64,000 bases of DNA, taken from positions 1 through 64,000 of the IMG/VR virus record IMGVR_UViG_3300027963_004416. The stretch is one strand, 5' to 3'. The position numbers and the translations under genes were made by a program. Shown piece after piece: positions 56,492 to 64,000 of this stretch. The notes below the pieces were generated by a model. It made no database searches. It worked only from the letters and a program-made list of their open reading frames with translations, and had not been told where the DNA came from. This DNA comes from a virus. Every line of letters begins with the position of its first letter. Position 1 is the stretch's first letter.

Positions 56492-56886
56492 TGACTGATA
56501 GAGCTAAAAAAGTATCAGAGCTCACTGCTCTTACTAATGCCACCGCGGATGATCTACTATTAATTATAGATGATCCCGGTGGTACTCCTGAGTCAAAGAA
56601 GATAACCATTGCTAATTTCTTTGGCAATGTTTCTACTAATGCAGTTTTTAAGAATACTTTAACTGTTAACGGTTCAATTACGTTAGCAGGTAATACAACA
56701 ATTAACAAGCCAGTTACGCTTTCTAATACTGCTACTGTAACAGGTAAATTAGTATTATCTGTAGCAGCTCCAACCTCTAATACAGACACAGGTACAGCCG
56801 GTGAGATAAGAATAGATTCTAACTCTCTGTATGTTTGTATTAATACTAACTCATGGAAGAAAGTAGACTTAACTGACTTTACTTAG
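56491..56886 (+). CDS. Beta-rich virion protein, fibre/neck-like
   Basis: 131 residues. KKVSELTALTNATADDLLLI then ADD-rich start followed by KKITIANFF is a recurrent motif of phage fibre and structural proteins; the rest is a repeated strand pattern (TLTVNGSITLAGNTTINKPV). Overlaps the upstream gene by 1 base. Confidence 0.7.
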   Translation: MTDRAKKVSELTALTNATADDLLLIIDDPGGTPESKKITIANFFGNVSTNAVFKNTLTVNGSITLAGNTTINKPVTLSNTATVTGKLVLSVAAPTSNTDTGTAGEIRIDSNSLYVCINTNSWKKVDLTDFT

Positions 56887-56887
56887 T

Positions 56888-57283
56888 ATGCATATTGAAA
56901 AATTAGATGAGTCCAACTTTTTATTATACGCTGCAAAACATTACGATAACCCGTCATGTTTTGACACTATAGAATTTTATGAAGATCTTAATAGGTTCAA
57001 GTATATAAAAAGACTCTTTAGTAGATACGAAGAAACAGGCGAGCTTAAAGAAAGACTGATTTTAAATCATATAATTATACTTTATAATTTATTTGGTACC
57101 GTTGCTGCTACTAGAATGCTATTCTTAAAGTTAAAAGGCCATTATCATCTATTAAAGCCGTTTTTAGTCTTTTTAGAGTACTGCCCTGATAAAGTAGATA
57201 GAATAGGAATAGAAGGAACTAATGTTATTACATCTGATATTGTTATGGATGAAAGTGTAGTCTACGCTCTAAGGAAAATTTAA
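56888..57283 (+). CDS. T4-like structural-region protein, function unknown
   Basis: 131 residues, helical (FLLYAAKHYDNPSCFDTIEF, YIKRLFSRYEETGELKERLI). Conserved-looking in T4-like phages of aquatic bacteria by my recollection; role unknown. Overlaps the next gene by 1 base. Confidence 0.7.
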   Translation: MHIEKLDESNFLLYAAKHYDNPSCFDTIEFYEDLNRFKYIKRLFSRYEETGELKERLILNHIIILYNLFGTVAATRMLFLKLKGHYHLLKPFLVFLEYCPDKVDRIGIEGTNVITSDIVMDESVVYALRKI

Positions 57284-57780
57284 TGTCATCTAGACCGCTT
57301 GATCTGCTTTATACCTATCAGTTCTTAAAAAGACTTGCTACTCCTTTTAAGGAGTGGGATGCCTTTAAGCTCGGTATTATTGACGAAGATGGTAAAGTTC
57401 TTAGAAAGAGTTCTACTTTAAAGACTGTAGAAGAAAAAAATGCCTGGGGTAATTTTGATAGGTTAGTTGCTAATTTGAAAAAGCTATTAGGCAAATTACC
57501 CTTAGGTAAAACAAGACTAGCATCATACGCTGCGGCATTGCTTTTACTAAAAGAGTCCAATAATAAAGAGTTAGAAAGATTAGATGAAGAAGAGCTTAGT
57601 CTTGCGGTTAATAAATTGTTTGAGAAGGTATATTACAGCTTAGAAGAAGATATTGCAAATGTAGCTGGTGCGGGTAATATAGCTGGGATTGGTATTGGAC
57701 CGCAGGGTGAGCCTCCAAAGAAAAAGAAAACTCTAGTGATAAAGAATGTTATTAAACGAAAGGCGCCTGTAAATGTATAA
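57283..57780 (+). CDS. T4-like structural-region protein, function unknown
   Basis: 165 residues. RPLDLLYTYQFLKRLATPF, WDAFKLGIIDEDGKVLRK and KTRLASYAAALLLLKE form a pattern I know from aquatic T4-like phages without assigned function. The C-terminal tail is basic (KKKKTLVIKNVIKRK). Overlaps the lipoprotein gene by 8 bases. Confidence 0.72.
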   Translation: MSSRPLDLLYTYQFLKRLATPFKEWDAFKLGIIDEDGKVLRKSSTLKTVEEKNAWGNFDRLVANLKKLLGKLPLGKTRLASYAAALLLLKESNNKELERLDEEELSLAVNKLFEKVYYSLEEDIANVAGAGNIAGIGIGPQGEPPKKKKTLVIKNVIKRKAPVNV

Positions 57781-58171
57781 GTTAATTCCTCTTATCTTTC
57801 TTTTGACAGGTTGCGCTGTAATAGATGCCTATAGAATGGGTAAATATGATGTAATTGAACATGATAAAATTAATAACATTCGTTCTTCTGCTGAGTTGTC
57901 AATTCCATACTGCGGTGATAATGATACAGTAAAAGTTATTTCAACTAACCTTTACAATAAAAGTGTTGAGCTAAAGAATTATTCCTCAACATTGCCTAAC
58001 AACAAAGAAGCTGGCGAATTAAGTGGAATGCTAGTCGAGGTGACTGGTAGTATGATGAAGGCGTATCAGGAAGACAAACCTCATAGCAAGGTATTCTGTG
58101 AGCTAAAGCTAAAAAATGTTGAAGACTCTGCTATAAAAATTCAAACTGTTATAGCAAGGAAGCCAAGATGA
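57773..58171 (+). CDS. Lipoprotein, function unknown
   Basis: 132 residues with lipobox FLLTGC (Cys at residue 14). The mature part is helical with a few Cys. It heads a small membrane-protein group including a holin-like gene, so a lysis or envelope role is likely. Confidence 0.7.
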   Translation: MYKLIPLIFLLTGCAVIDAYRMGKYDVIEHDKINNIRSSAELSIPYCGDNDTVKVISTNLYNKSVELKNYSSTLPNNKEAGELSGMLVEVTGSMMKAYQEDKPHSKVFCELKLKNVEDSAIKIQTVIARKPR

Positions 58172-58416
58172 ACTTCAAAGAAGCTCTAGATCCATTCATA
58201 AAAAGTAATGACTTAATAATCTGCACAGTTGCTGCAAAAGCAGAATCATATACTGATGAGTTTAAAAAAGGAAACTTAAGCTTAAGTGAGTATAAAGATC
58301 TTATGAACGATCTTACTATACTAAAGAGGATTGATGAATCTGCTGATTTACTTCAGCAGAGAATTAGTTTAAACACTGCTATTAATGGACTTATAGCTGC
58401 TGCATCTTTAGTATAA
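58168..58416 (+). CDS. Small helical protein, function unknown
   Basis: 82 residues (NFKEALDPFIKSNDLIICTV). Overlaps both neighbours (4 and 1 bases). Its start recalls the targeting peptides only faintly; no (I/L)xE cut site follows. Confidence 0.62.
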   Translation: MNFKEALDPFIKSNDLIICTVAAKAESYTDEFKKGNLSLSEYKDLMNDLTILKRIDESADLLQQRISLNTAINGLIAAASLV

Positions 58417-58703
58417 TGCAGGAAAATACTGAAGACTGGATGACAAAAAAGTGGAGGCCTATGATGGCCGTCACATATATGGCTATAAATATATGTGATT
58501 TTATTATTTTTCCAGTTATGCATACGTTTGTGTTTTTTTGGAATAATCCGGCTAACGTTGCTACTTTCAAGCAGTGGGAGCCGATCACATTACAATATGG
58601 TGGATTAATACACTTGGCTTTTGGAGCAATTTTGGGCATTTCTGCATGGACGCGAGGTCAAGAGAAAGTAGCAGCAATTAATAAAAATAATAATCAGGTA
58701 TAG
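58416..58703 (+). CDS. Holin-like membrane protein (3TM type)
   Basis: 95 residues. WMTKKWRPMMAVTYMAINICDFIIFPVMH..., then PITLQYGGLIHLAFGAILGISAW, match the phage/GTA '3TM holin' pattern, where W-RP precedes the first helix. Holins make the membrane lesion that starts lysis. A coiled-coil membrane gene follows at once. Confidence 0.78.
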   Translation: MQENTEDWMTKKWRPMMAVTYMAINICDFIIFPVMHTFVFFWNNPANVATFKQWEPITLQYGGLIHLAFGAILGISAWTRGQEKVAAINKNNNQV

Positions 58704-58705
58704 AG

Positions 58706-58936
58706 ATGGAAACATTCGATACAAATTCAAGGATTGCAGTGCTAGAAAACGAAGTCAAAAACATAGCCTCGGACATCAAGGAGCTTAGATTGGAACAAAA
58801 AGAGCAACACGATGCTCTGATGAAGCATTTTGTTTCAATTGAGGAAAGATTAACTAATCTTGAAAAATGGCGCTGGATGGTCGTAGGCGGAGCTTTGGTT
58901 GTTGGCTTCCTACTTTCACACATAATAAAATATTAA
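58706..58936 (+). CDS. XhlA-like coiled-coil membrane protein
   Basis: 76 residues: an N-terminal coiled coil (RIAVLENEVKNIASDIKELR) and a C-terminal membrane helix (WMVVGGALVVGFLLSHII). This is the plan of XhlA-type proteins that work with holins. Confidence 0.7.
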   Translation: METFDTNSRIAVLENEVKNIASDIKELRLEQKEQHDALMKHFVSIEERLTNLEKWRWMVVGGALVVGFLLSHIIKY

Positions 58937-58940
58937 ATAG

Positions 58941-58969
58941 TTGAATTAAGTACCTGTTTCGTATATAAT
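58941..58969 (+). promoter_or_regulatory. Sigma70-like promoter for the primase gene
   Basis: TTGAAT, 17-base spacer, TATAAT, 23 bases before the gp61 start. Confidence 0.7.
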
Positions 58970-58992
58970 GAATTGTTGACAACAGGTACTAT

Positions 58993-60009
58993 ATGCTGTA
59001 TATTGATCTTAAGTATATCGGTCTTATTTCTAATCGCTTAGAACGTCTCAAGCGAAAAACTAACAATATATTCAATTGTAGATGCCCTTTGTGTGGCGAT
59101 TCCAGATCTGATCGCACAAAGACGCGTGGCTACCTATTCGAGAAGAAAGGCAACATGCTGTACTTTTGCCACAACTGTGGTGCATCGATGTCGTTCGCTA
59201 ATTTCCTTAAATCTATAGATGGTGAGCTATACAAAGAATATGCTCAAGAGACGTTCATTGAGAAATATTCTAGCAACACCACTGTACAGCCGGTAGATAT
59301 TACTAATCCTTCACCTCCTAAATTCATGAAGGATTCGCCGCTTAAACAACTGAAAAAAATCTCACAGCTACCGTACAATCATCCGGCAAAGCTGTATGTG
59401 GAGAAGCGTAAAATACCACCGGCTTCACATTATAAACTATTTTATGCACCAAAATTTAAAACCTGGGTGAATACTTTTATCCCGGATAAGTTTGCAGTAG
59501 AAATTGATGAGCCTAGACTGATACTCCCGTTCCTGGATAAGGAAAAAAACTGCTTTGGGTTTCAAGGTCGAGCCTTTGCGGCGTCTGCACTGAGATATAT
59601 CACTATAATGTTAGATTCAGATAAGCCCAAGATATTTGGCCTTGACTCGCTTGATATAACGCGACCGTTTTATATTACCGAAGGTCCAATCGACTCACTC
59701 TTTTTACCTAATGCGATTGCAATGGCCGGTGCCGACGCCAGCATTGATTGGATCGATCCTTCGTATAGAAAAAATAGCGTATATGTTTACGATAATGAAC
59801 CACGTAATAGTCAGATAACAAGCCGAATGGAAAAGGTTATCGACAAGGGATATAAGGTTGTAGTGTGGCCATCAGAAACGAAAGAGAAAGATATAAATGA
59901 TATGGTGCTAACTGGTAAACCACTACCCGCGCTAAAGGACATTATAGATAGTAATACATTTGAGGGATTGAGCGCCAAGCTTGCCTTTACAACATGGAAA
60001 AAAATATGA
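58993..60009 (+). CDS. 61: DNA primase (gp61-like)
   Basis: 338 residues (T4 gp61 342). Zinc ribbon CPLCGDS...FCHNCG (Cys31, 34, 59, 62), then a Toprim-like domain with FYITEGPIDSLFL (Glu near 226) and VYVYDNEP. It makes RNA primers with the gp41 helicase. It is separated from gp41 by 26 kb here. Confidence 0.92.
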   Translation: MLYIDLKYIGLISNRLERLKRKTNNIFNCRCPLCGDSRSDRTKTRGYLFEKKGNMLYFCHNCGASMSFANFLKSIDGELYKEYAQETFIEKYSSNTTVQPVDITNPSPPKFMKDSPLKQLKKISQLPYNHPAKLYVEKRKIPPASHYKLFYAPKFKTWVNTFIPDKFAVEIDEPRLILPFLDKEKNCFGFQGRAFAASALRYITIMLDSDKPKIFGLDSLDITRPFYITEGPIDSLFLPNAIAMAGADASIDWIDPSYRKNSVYVYDNEPRNSQITSRMEKVIDKGYKVVVWPSETKEKDINDMVLTGKPLPALKDIIDSNTFEGLSAKLAFTTWKKI

Positions 60010-60671
60010 ACGTTAAAATTATAAGCTATTCGCAGCCCCCTGTAGGTACATCACTCGGACTCAAAAGCGCACAGGAGCTAGTAGCATATTGCGCTAGAGT
60101 ATCAAATCCATCAAATCAGCTTAATACGGAAACGTCAGACAAGCTTATTAAATATCTCGTCAAGAATAAACACTGGTCACCACTTGAAATGGTATCACTA
60201 TGTTTAGAGGTTAACACAACGAGAGACATAGCGAGACAAATTCTTAGACATAGGAGCTTCTCGTTTCAAGAGTTTAGTCAGAGGTATGCTGACCCTGTCA
60301 AAGAGCTTAGTTTTATTACTCGGGAGGCTCGACTTCAAGATCTTGAGAATCGTCAAAATTCTATAGAGATACATAATAAGCTGTTACAAGAGCAATGGGA
60401 ATTACATCAAAAGGAAGTAATAGAATTAGCTAAGTCAAAGTATGAATGGGCAATAAAGTCCGGTATTGCAAAAGAACAGGCGCGGGTAGTTCTTCCAGAA
60501 GGCTTAATTGAATCAAAACTTTATGTAAATGGAACTTTGAGGTCATGGGTTCACTACATACAGCTCAGATCAGGTAACGGTACGCAAAAAGAACATAAGG
60601 AAATAGCTCAAGCTTGCGCTAAGGTTATTGCTGATGTGTTCCCTATTATAGAAGACTTTAATGATATGTAG
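60006..60671 (+). CDS. thyX: Flavin-dependent thymidylate synthase (ThyX)
   Basis: 221 residues from ATG 60006 (GGAAAAA upstream; ATG 59994 would add four residues). The ThyX motif RHRSFSFQEFSQR lies at 81-93. It makes dTMP from dUMP with folate and FAD. T4 itself uses ThyA-type Td, so this is a functional replacement. It pairs with the dCMP deaminase and dUTPase-like genes. Confidence 0.95.
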   Translation: MNVKIISYSQPPVGTSLGLKSAQELVAYCARVSNPSNQLNTETSDKLIKYLVKNKHWSPLEMVSLCLEVNTTRDIARQILRHRSFSFQEFSQRYADPVKELSFITREARLQDLENRQNSIEIHNKLLQEQWELHQKEVIELAKSKYEWAIKSGIAKEQARVVLPEGLIESKLYVNGTLRSWVHYIQLRSGNGTQKEHKEIAQACAKVIADVFPIIEDFNDM

Positions 60672-60679
60672 AGGTAACT

Positions 60680-61276
60680 ATGTGGTTAATTAATTTTATA
60701 CCAGACTGGGTTTTTCATTTAGCAACTTTAGCGGGGATTCTTCTTTTAGTTACCTCAATTGTCTTAGGCTTTATTCCTTTCATTTCAAAATTTAAAACCC
60801 CTTTGCTTGTTTTAGGGGTAGTAGTGATGAGTGCGGGATTATTTTTTGAAGGTACCTTATACTGTAATGCTCAATGGAATGAAAAGGTAGCAGAGCTAGA
60901 GCGCAAGGTAGCAGCGGCAGAAGTTGCATCGGCTAAGCAGAATACTAGAATTGTCACTAAGTATATAACGAATGTAGAGAAGATAAAGGATACAACGGAT
61001 GAAAATATTAAACTCGTCGAGCAGCATGTTACTGGTGATGATAGCAAGTGTACTGTCCCTAACTCTGTCGTCGTGCTCCACGACAGTGCCAGTAAGAATC
61101 AGCTTCCCCCAAGCACCGGAGGAGCTTATGAAGGAGCCTCCGATGTTAAAATCAGTGAACTCACAACAACCGTCGTTGAAAACTACGGAACCTACTACCA
61201 AATCTCCGAGCAATTAAAAGCGTGGCAAGAGTGGTATAAAACTCAAAAAGATATTTTCGAAAAAGCTTTTAATTAA
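60680..61276 (+). CDS. Inner-membrane spanin-like protein (Rz type)
   Basis: 198 residues. Two N-terminal membrane segments (about 12-32 and 40-58) precede a periplasmic coiled coil (NEKVAELERKVAAAEVASAK). It has more membrane segments than classical Rz. An outer-membrane lipoprotein is encoded inside it in the +1 frame, the hallmark of embedded Rz/Rz1 spanins. Confidence 0.78.
   Translation: MWLINFIPDWVFHLATLAGILLLVTSIVLGFIPFISKFKTPLLVLGVVVMSAGLFFEGTLYCNAQWNEKVAELERKVAAAEVASAKQNTRIVTKYITNVEKIKDTTDENIKLVEQHVTGDDSKCTVPNSVVVLHDSASKNQLPPSTGGAYEGASDVKISELTTTVVENYGTYYQISEQLKAWQEWYKTQKDIFEKAFN
60999..61217 (+). CDS. Embedded outer-membrane spanin-like lipoprotein (Rz1 type)
   Basis: 72 residues in another frame inside the Rz-type gene. 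It has a signal peptide with lipobox TLSSC (Cys at residue 26) and a Pro-rich mature part (PQAPEELMKEPPML). AAGGA lies 8 bases upstream of ATG 60999. It would be tethered to the outer membrane and pair with the inner-membrane partner to fuse membranes at lysis. Confidence 0.78.
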   Translation: MKILNSSSSMLLVMIASVLSLTLSSCSTTVPVRISFPQAPEELMKEPPMLKSVNSQQPSLKTTEPTTKSPSN

Positions 61277-61284
61277 GAGGTAGC

Positions 61285-63081
61285 ATGAACAATATTGTAC
61301 ACGGTATTACGGTAGACTATTCGCGTGATTCTTTGTTTGACGAGTTAGGAATTAAGCGACTAAAAGAATCATATATGACAGATGAAGAGGTATCCCCTCA
61401 GGAGAGATTTGCTTATGTATCAAAAATCTTTGGATCGAATCCTGAACATTCTCAGAGACTTTATGACTATAGTAGTCGGCATTGGCTATCTTATAGTACT
61501 CCTATCCTTTCATTTGGCCGTAGTAAGCGGAGTCTTCCTATATCATGTTTTTTACCTTATTTACACGATAGTGCGGAAGGCTTGGTTGACTGCTTATCAG
61601 AAGTAAACTGGCTATCAATGCTTGGAGGTGGGATTGGAATTGGTCTTGGTATTCGCAGTGCTGATGATAAGTCTGTTGGTATTATGCCTCATCTTAGAAC
61701 TTATGATGCATCCTCTCTTGCATATCGTCAAGGCAGGACTCGTCGCGGTAGCTATGCTGCTTATCTTGACATATCTCACCCGGATATTTTGATCTTTCTA
61801 GAGATGCGCAAGCCTACCGGTGATCAGAACATGCGCTGTTTGAACTTGCATCACGGCATTAATATCACGGATGACTTCATGCAGATTATTGAAAAGTGCA
61901 TGATTGATCCTACAGCAGAAGATACCTGGGAACTAAAAGATCCTCATAATAATGAGGTGAAGGAAAAAGTATCTGCACGTGAGCTTTGGCAGCGTATTCT
62001 TGAAATGCGTATGGTTACGGGTGAGCCATACTTACATTTTATTGATACAAGCAACAATGCATTACCAGAGTCACAAAAAGCTTTAGGTCTTAAGGTCAGG
62101 CAATCAAACCTATGTTCAGAAATTGTTTTACCAACAGATAAAGATAGAACCGCAGTATGCTGTCTATCATCTGTAAATCTGGAGTATTACGATGAATGGA
62201 AAAATGATCCTAGATTTCTTCGGGATATTGCGGAAATGCTTGATAATGTGCTACAACACTTTATTGATAATGCTCCAGATGTTATTCACCGTGCTCGTTT
62301 TAGCGCCGCTCGTGAGCGAAGTATTGGTATCGGAGCTCTTGGTTTCCATGCGTACCTTCAAAAGACGAATGTTCCCTGGGAGTCGCCGCTAGCAGTTAGC
62401 GCTAATCACCGTATTTTTAAGTACATGAAGGAGCAGGTAGATGCTGCAAATAAACAGCTTGGTGGTGAACGCGGCGAAGCTCCAGATGCTGCTGGTACTG
62501 GAAACCGCTTCTGCCACCTTATGGCTATCGCGCCTAACGCCTCATCATCAATTATCATGGGAAATACTTCGCCAAGTATTGAACCGTACCGTGCTAATGC
62601 CTATAGACAAGACACTCTCTCCGGATCGTTCTTAAATAAAAACAGATATCTTGATAAAATCATTAAAGACGCATCCGAAAAAGATAACAAGATAGATTAC
62701 CATGAGACATGGTCCAGTATTATTGCGAATGATGGCTCAGTACAGCATTTAGAATGGATGGACGAGTGGGTGAAGGATGTATTTAAGACGTCCATGGAGA
62801 TAGATCAAAGATGGATTATTCAGCATGCTGCTGATCGTCAACCGTATATTGATCAGGCCCAGTCGTTAAATCTCTTCTTCAGACCGAATACAAACGTTAA
62901 GTATTTACATGCGGTTCATTTTATGGCCTGGAAACAGGGTCTAAAGACGCTTTACTATTGCCGATCTGAAAAAATTGGTAAAGCAGATAAAGTAGCAAAA
63001 AAGATTGAAAGACAGGTTATCGAAGAATTAGATCTTAAACAAATAGCAGAAGGCGAGGTTTGCCTTGCATGCGAGGGATAA
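61285..63081 (+). CDS. nrdA: Ribonucleotide reductase large subunit (class I)
   Basis: 598 residues; the N-terminal ATP-cone allosteric domain of longer relatives is missing. Catalytic-site elements are present: LPISCFLPY, VCCLSSVNLE, and PNASSSIIMGNTSPSIEPYRAN. The radical-path tyrosine pair is in LKTLYYCRS, and the C-terminal thiols are in CLAC. It reduces NDPs to dNDPs with NrdB, whose ATG follows directly. Confidence 0.94.
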   Translation: MNNIVHGITVDYSRDSLFDELGIKRLKESYMTDEEVSPQERFAYVSKIFGSNPEHSQRLYDYSSRHWLSYSTPILSFGRSKRSLPISCFLPYLHDSAEGLVDCLSEVNWLSMLGGGIGIGLGIRSADDKSVGIMPHLRTYDASSLAYRQGRTRRGSYAAYLDISHPDILIFLEMRKPTGDQNMRCLNLHHGINITDDFMQIIEKCMIDPTAEDTWELKDPHNNEVKEKVSARELWQRILEMRMVTGEPYLHFIDTSNNALPESQKALGLKVRQSNLCSEIVLPTDKDRTAVCCLSSVNLEYYDEWKNDPRFLRDIAEMLDNVLQHFIDNAPDVIHRARFSAARERSIGIGALGFHAYLQKTNVPWESPLAVSANHRIFKYMKEQVDAANKQLGGERGEAPDAAGTGNRFCHLMAIAPNASSSIIMGNTSPSIEPYRANAYRQDTLSGSFLNKNRYLDKIIKDASEKDNKIDYHETWSSIIANDGSVQHLEWMDEWVKDVFKTSMEIDQRWIIQHAADRQPYIDQAQSLNLFFRPNTNVKYLHAVHFMAWKQGLKTLYYCRSEKIGKADKVAKKIERQVIEELDLKQIAEGEVCLACEG

Positions 63082-64000
63082 ATGATTAAAAAAACAAAAT
63101 CAAGACTTACCGATGAGCGGGAATCATTTAAGCCATTTAACTACCCTTGGGCATATGAAGACTGGCTCAAGCATGAACAAGCTCACTGGCTCCATACAGA
63201 GGTGCCAATGCTTGAGGATGTAAAGGATTGGAAAAACAAACTTACAGACCCACAGAAGCATTTCCTTACAAATATTTTTAGATTTTTTACACAAGGTGAT
63301 GTTGATGTAGCAGGTGGATATGTAAAAAATTATTTACCTTACTTTCCGCAACCGGAAATAAGAATGATGTTGATGGGATTTGCTGCCAGAGAGGCACTAC
63401 ATGTAGCGGCCTACTCACATCTTATAGAGACACTAGGCATGCCAGAATCGACTTATGCTGAATTTCTGGAATATTCGCAGATGCGTGACAAGCATGATTA
63501 TTTTGTAGATCTTTCACATAAAAATGGCACTGCAGCATCGGTAGCAGCAAATATTGCTGCTTTTTCAGCCTTCACTGAAGGTATGCAACTATTCAGTTCA
63601 TTTATTATGTTGCTTAATTTTCCTCGACATGGGCTTATGAAGGGTATGGGTCAAATCGTGACATGGTCTATTGTAGATGAAACCATGCATGCTGAATCAA
63701 TGATCAAGCTTTTCAGAACATATATAGAAGAAAATAAGGAATTGTGGAACGATGAACTTAAGAGTACAATTTATACCATCGCTGAAAAGATGGTTGAGCT
63801 TGAGGACAAATTTATTGATCTTGCTTTTAACATGGGTGATATGCCAGGTCTCACAGCGGACGACGTTAAGCGCTATATTAGGTATATTGCTGACCGCCGG
63901 CTTATATCTCTCGGTCTCAAGGGAATATTTAAAGTTAAGAAAAATCCTCTCTCGTGGGTAGAGGAAATGATTAATGCACCAACCCACACTAACTTTTTTG
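63082..64000 (+). CDS. nrdB: Ribonucleotide reductase small subunit (class I), cut by window end
   Basis: Open from ATG 63082 to the window end (306 full codons). Metal ligands fit class I: the Asp in QGDVDVAGG, REALHVAAY (Glu, His and radical Tyr), FTEGMQLF and VDETMHAE. It stores the tyrosyl radical used by NrdA. ATG overlaps the nrdA stop region (TAAATG). The C terminus lies outside the window. Confidence 0.94.
   Translation, partial: MIKKTKSRLTDERESFKPFNYPWAYEDWLKHEQAHWLHTEVPMLEDVKDWKNKLTDPQKHFLTNIFRFFTQGDVDVAGGYVKNYLPYFPQPEIRMMLMGFAAREALHVAAYSHLIETLGMPESTYAEFLEYSQMRDKHDYFVDLSHKNGTAASVAANIAAFSAFTEGMQLFSSFIMLLNFPRHGLMKGMGQIVTWSIVDETMHAESMIKLFRTYIEENKELWNDELKSTIYTIAEKMVELEDKFIDLAFNMGDMPGLTADDVKRYIRYIADRRLISLGLKGIFKVKKNPLSWVEEMINAPTHTNFF

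Noticed and set aside
58484-58491. TATAAATA late-type motif
   Set aside because: It lies inside the holin-like coding region, over 200 bases before the next start, so chance is likely.

Overview
This window looks like about 64 kb of a T4-like (Straboviridae/Kyanoviridae-type) myovirus of a Gram-negative host. It carries homologues of T4 gp23, gp19, UvsY, UvsW, gp55, gp46/47, gp45/44/62, RegA, gp43, UvsX, gp41, gp61 and NrdA/NrdB. T4-type late promoters (TATAAATA) occur on both strands, and there is a large tRNA set. Spanins and a putative LPS-type hydrolase point to a Gram-negative host. There are no photosynthesis genes, so nothing marks it as a cyanophage, although many small proteins look like those of aquatic T4-like phages. 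The host genus cannot be told from the sequence.

Layout. 0-8 kb: major capsid protein, tail tube, recombination genes uvsY and uvsW, late sigma factor, gp47/gp46 nuclease, peptide deformylase. 8.2-15.6 kb: a dense 7-deazaguanine operon (queE, phosphoribosyltransferase, queD, folE, PD-(D/E)XK nuclease, dpdA-like, formyltransferase, P-loop kinase, queF, queC), then a class II glutamine amidotransferase. 15.6-20 kb: dUTPase/dCTP deaminase, glycosyltransferase, clamp and clamp loader with an inserted FkbM methyltransferase, regA. 20-23.5 kb: 14 tRNA genes, a roughly 500-nt GC-rich structured non-coding region and a convergent late LpxH-like gene. 23.5-33 kb: nucleotide metabolism, Hsp20, DNA polymerase, UvsX, gp41. 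33-36.5 kb: a minus-strand late block with a Cys-repeat surface protein. 36.5-47.4 kb: an early accessory region of small ORFs, many behind near-identical TTGACT-17-TATAAT promoter/leader cassettes, with a minus-strand membrane/lysis trio and a gene-free repeat-bearing stretch. 47.7-57.8 kb: structural and capsid-cargo genes, several with T4-style capsid-targeting N termini. 57.8-64 kb: lysis genes, primase, ThyX, Rz/Rz1-type spanins, NrdA and NrdB (cut by the window end).

How it works together. FolE, QueD, QueE and QueC would make preQ0 from GTP. A full-length QueF would reduce it to preQ1, and the DpdA-like transglycosylase would place it in phage DNA. The PurN-like formyltransferase next to dpdA has the expected catalytic Asn, His and Asp, so the predicted product is a formylated preQ1 base. 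A nuclease inside the operon could attack unmodified DNA. NrdAB, ThyX, dCMP deaminase and the dUTPase-like enzyme feed replication. Late genes depend on gp55 and gp45. A set of proteins with MxTFxxF(L/I)xE N termini, plus proteins with internal (I/L)xE sites, appear to be packaged in the head and trimmed by the prohead protease; they include ligase-like and NMN-adenylyltransferase-like enzymes.
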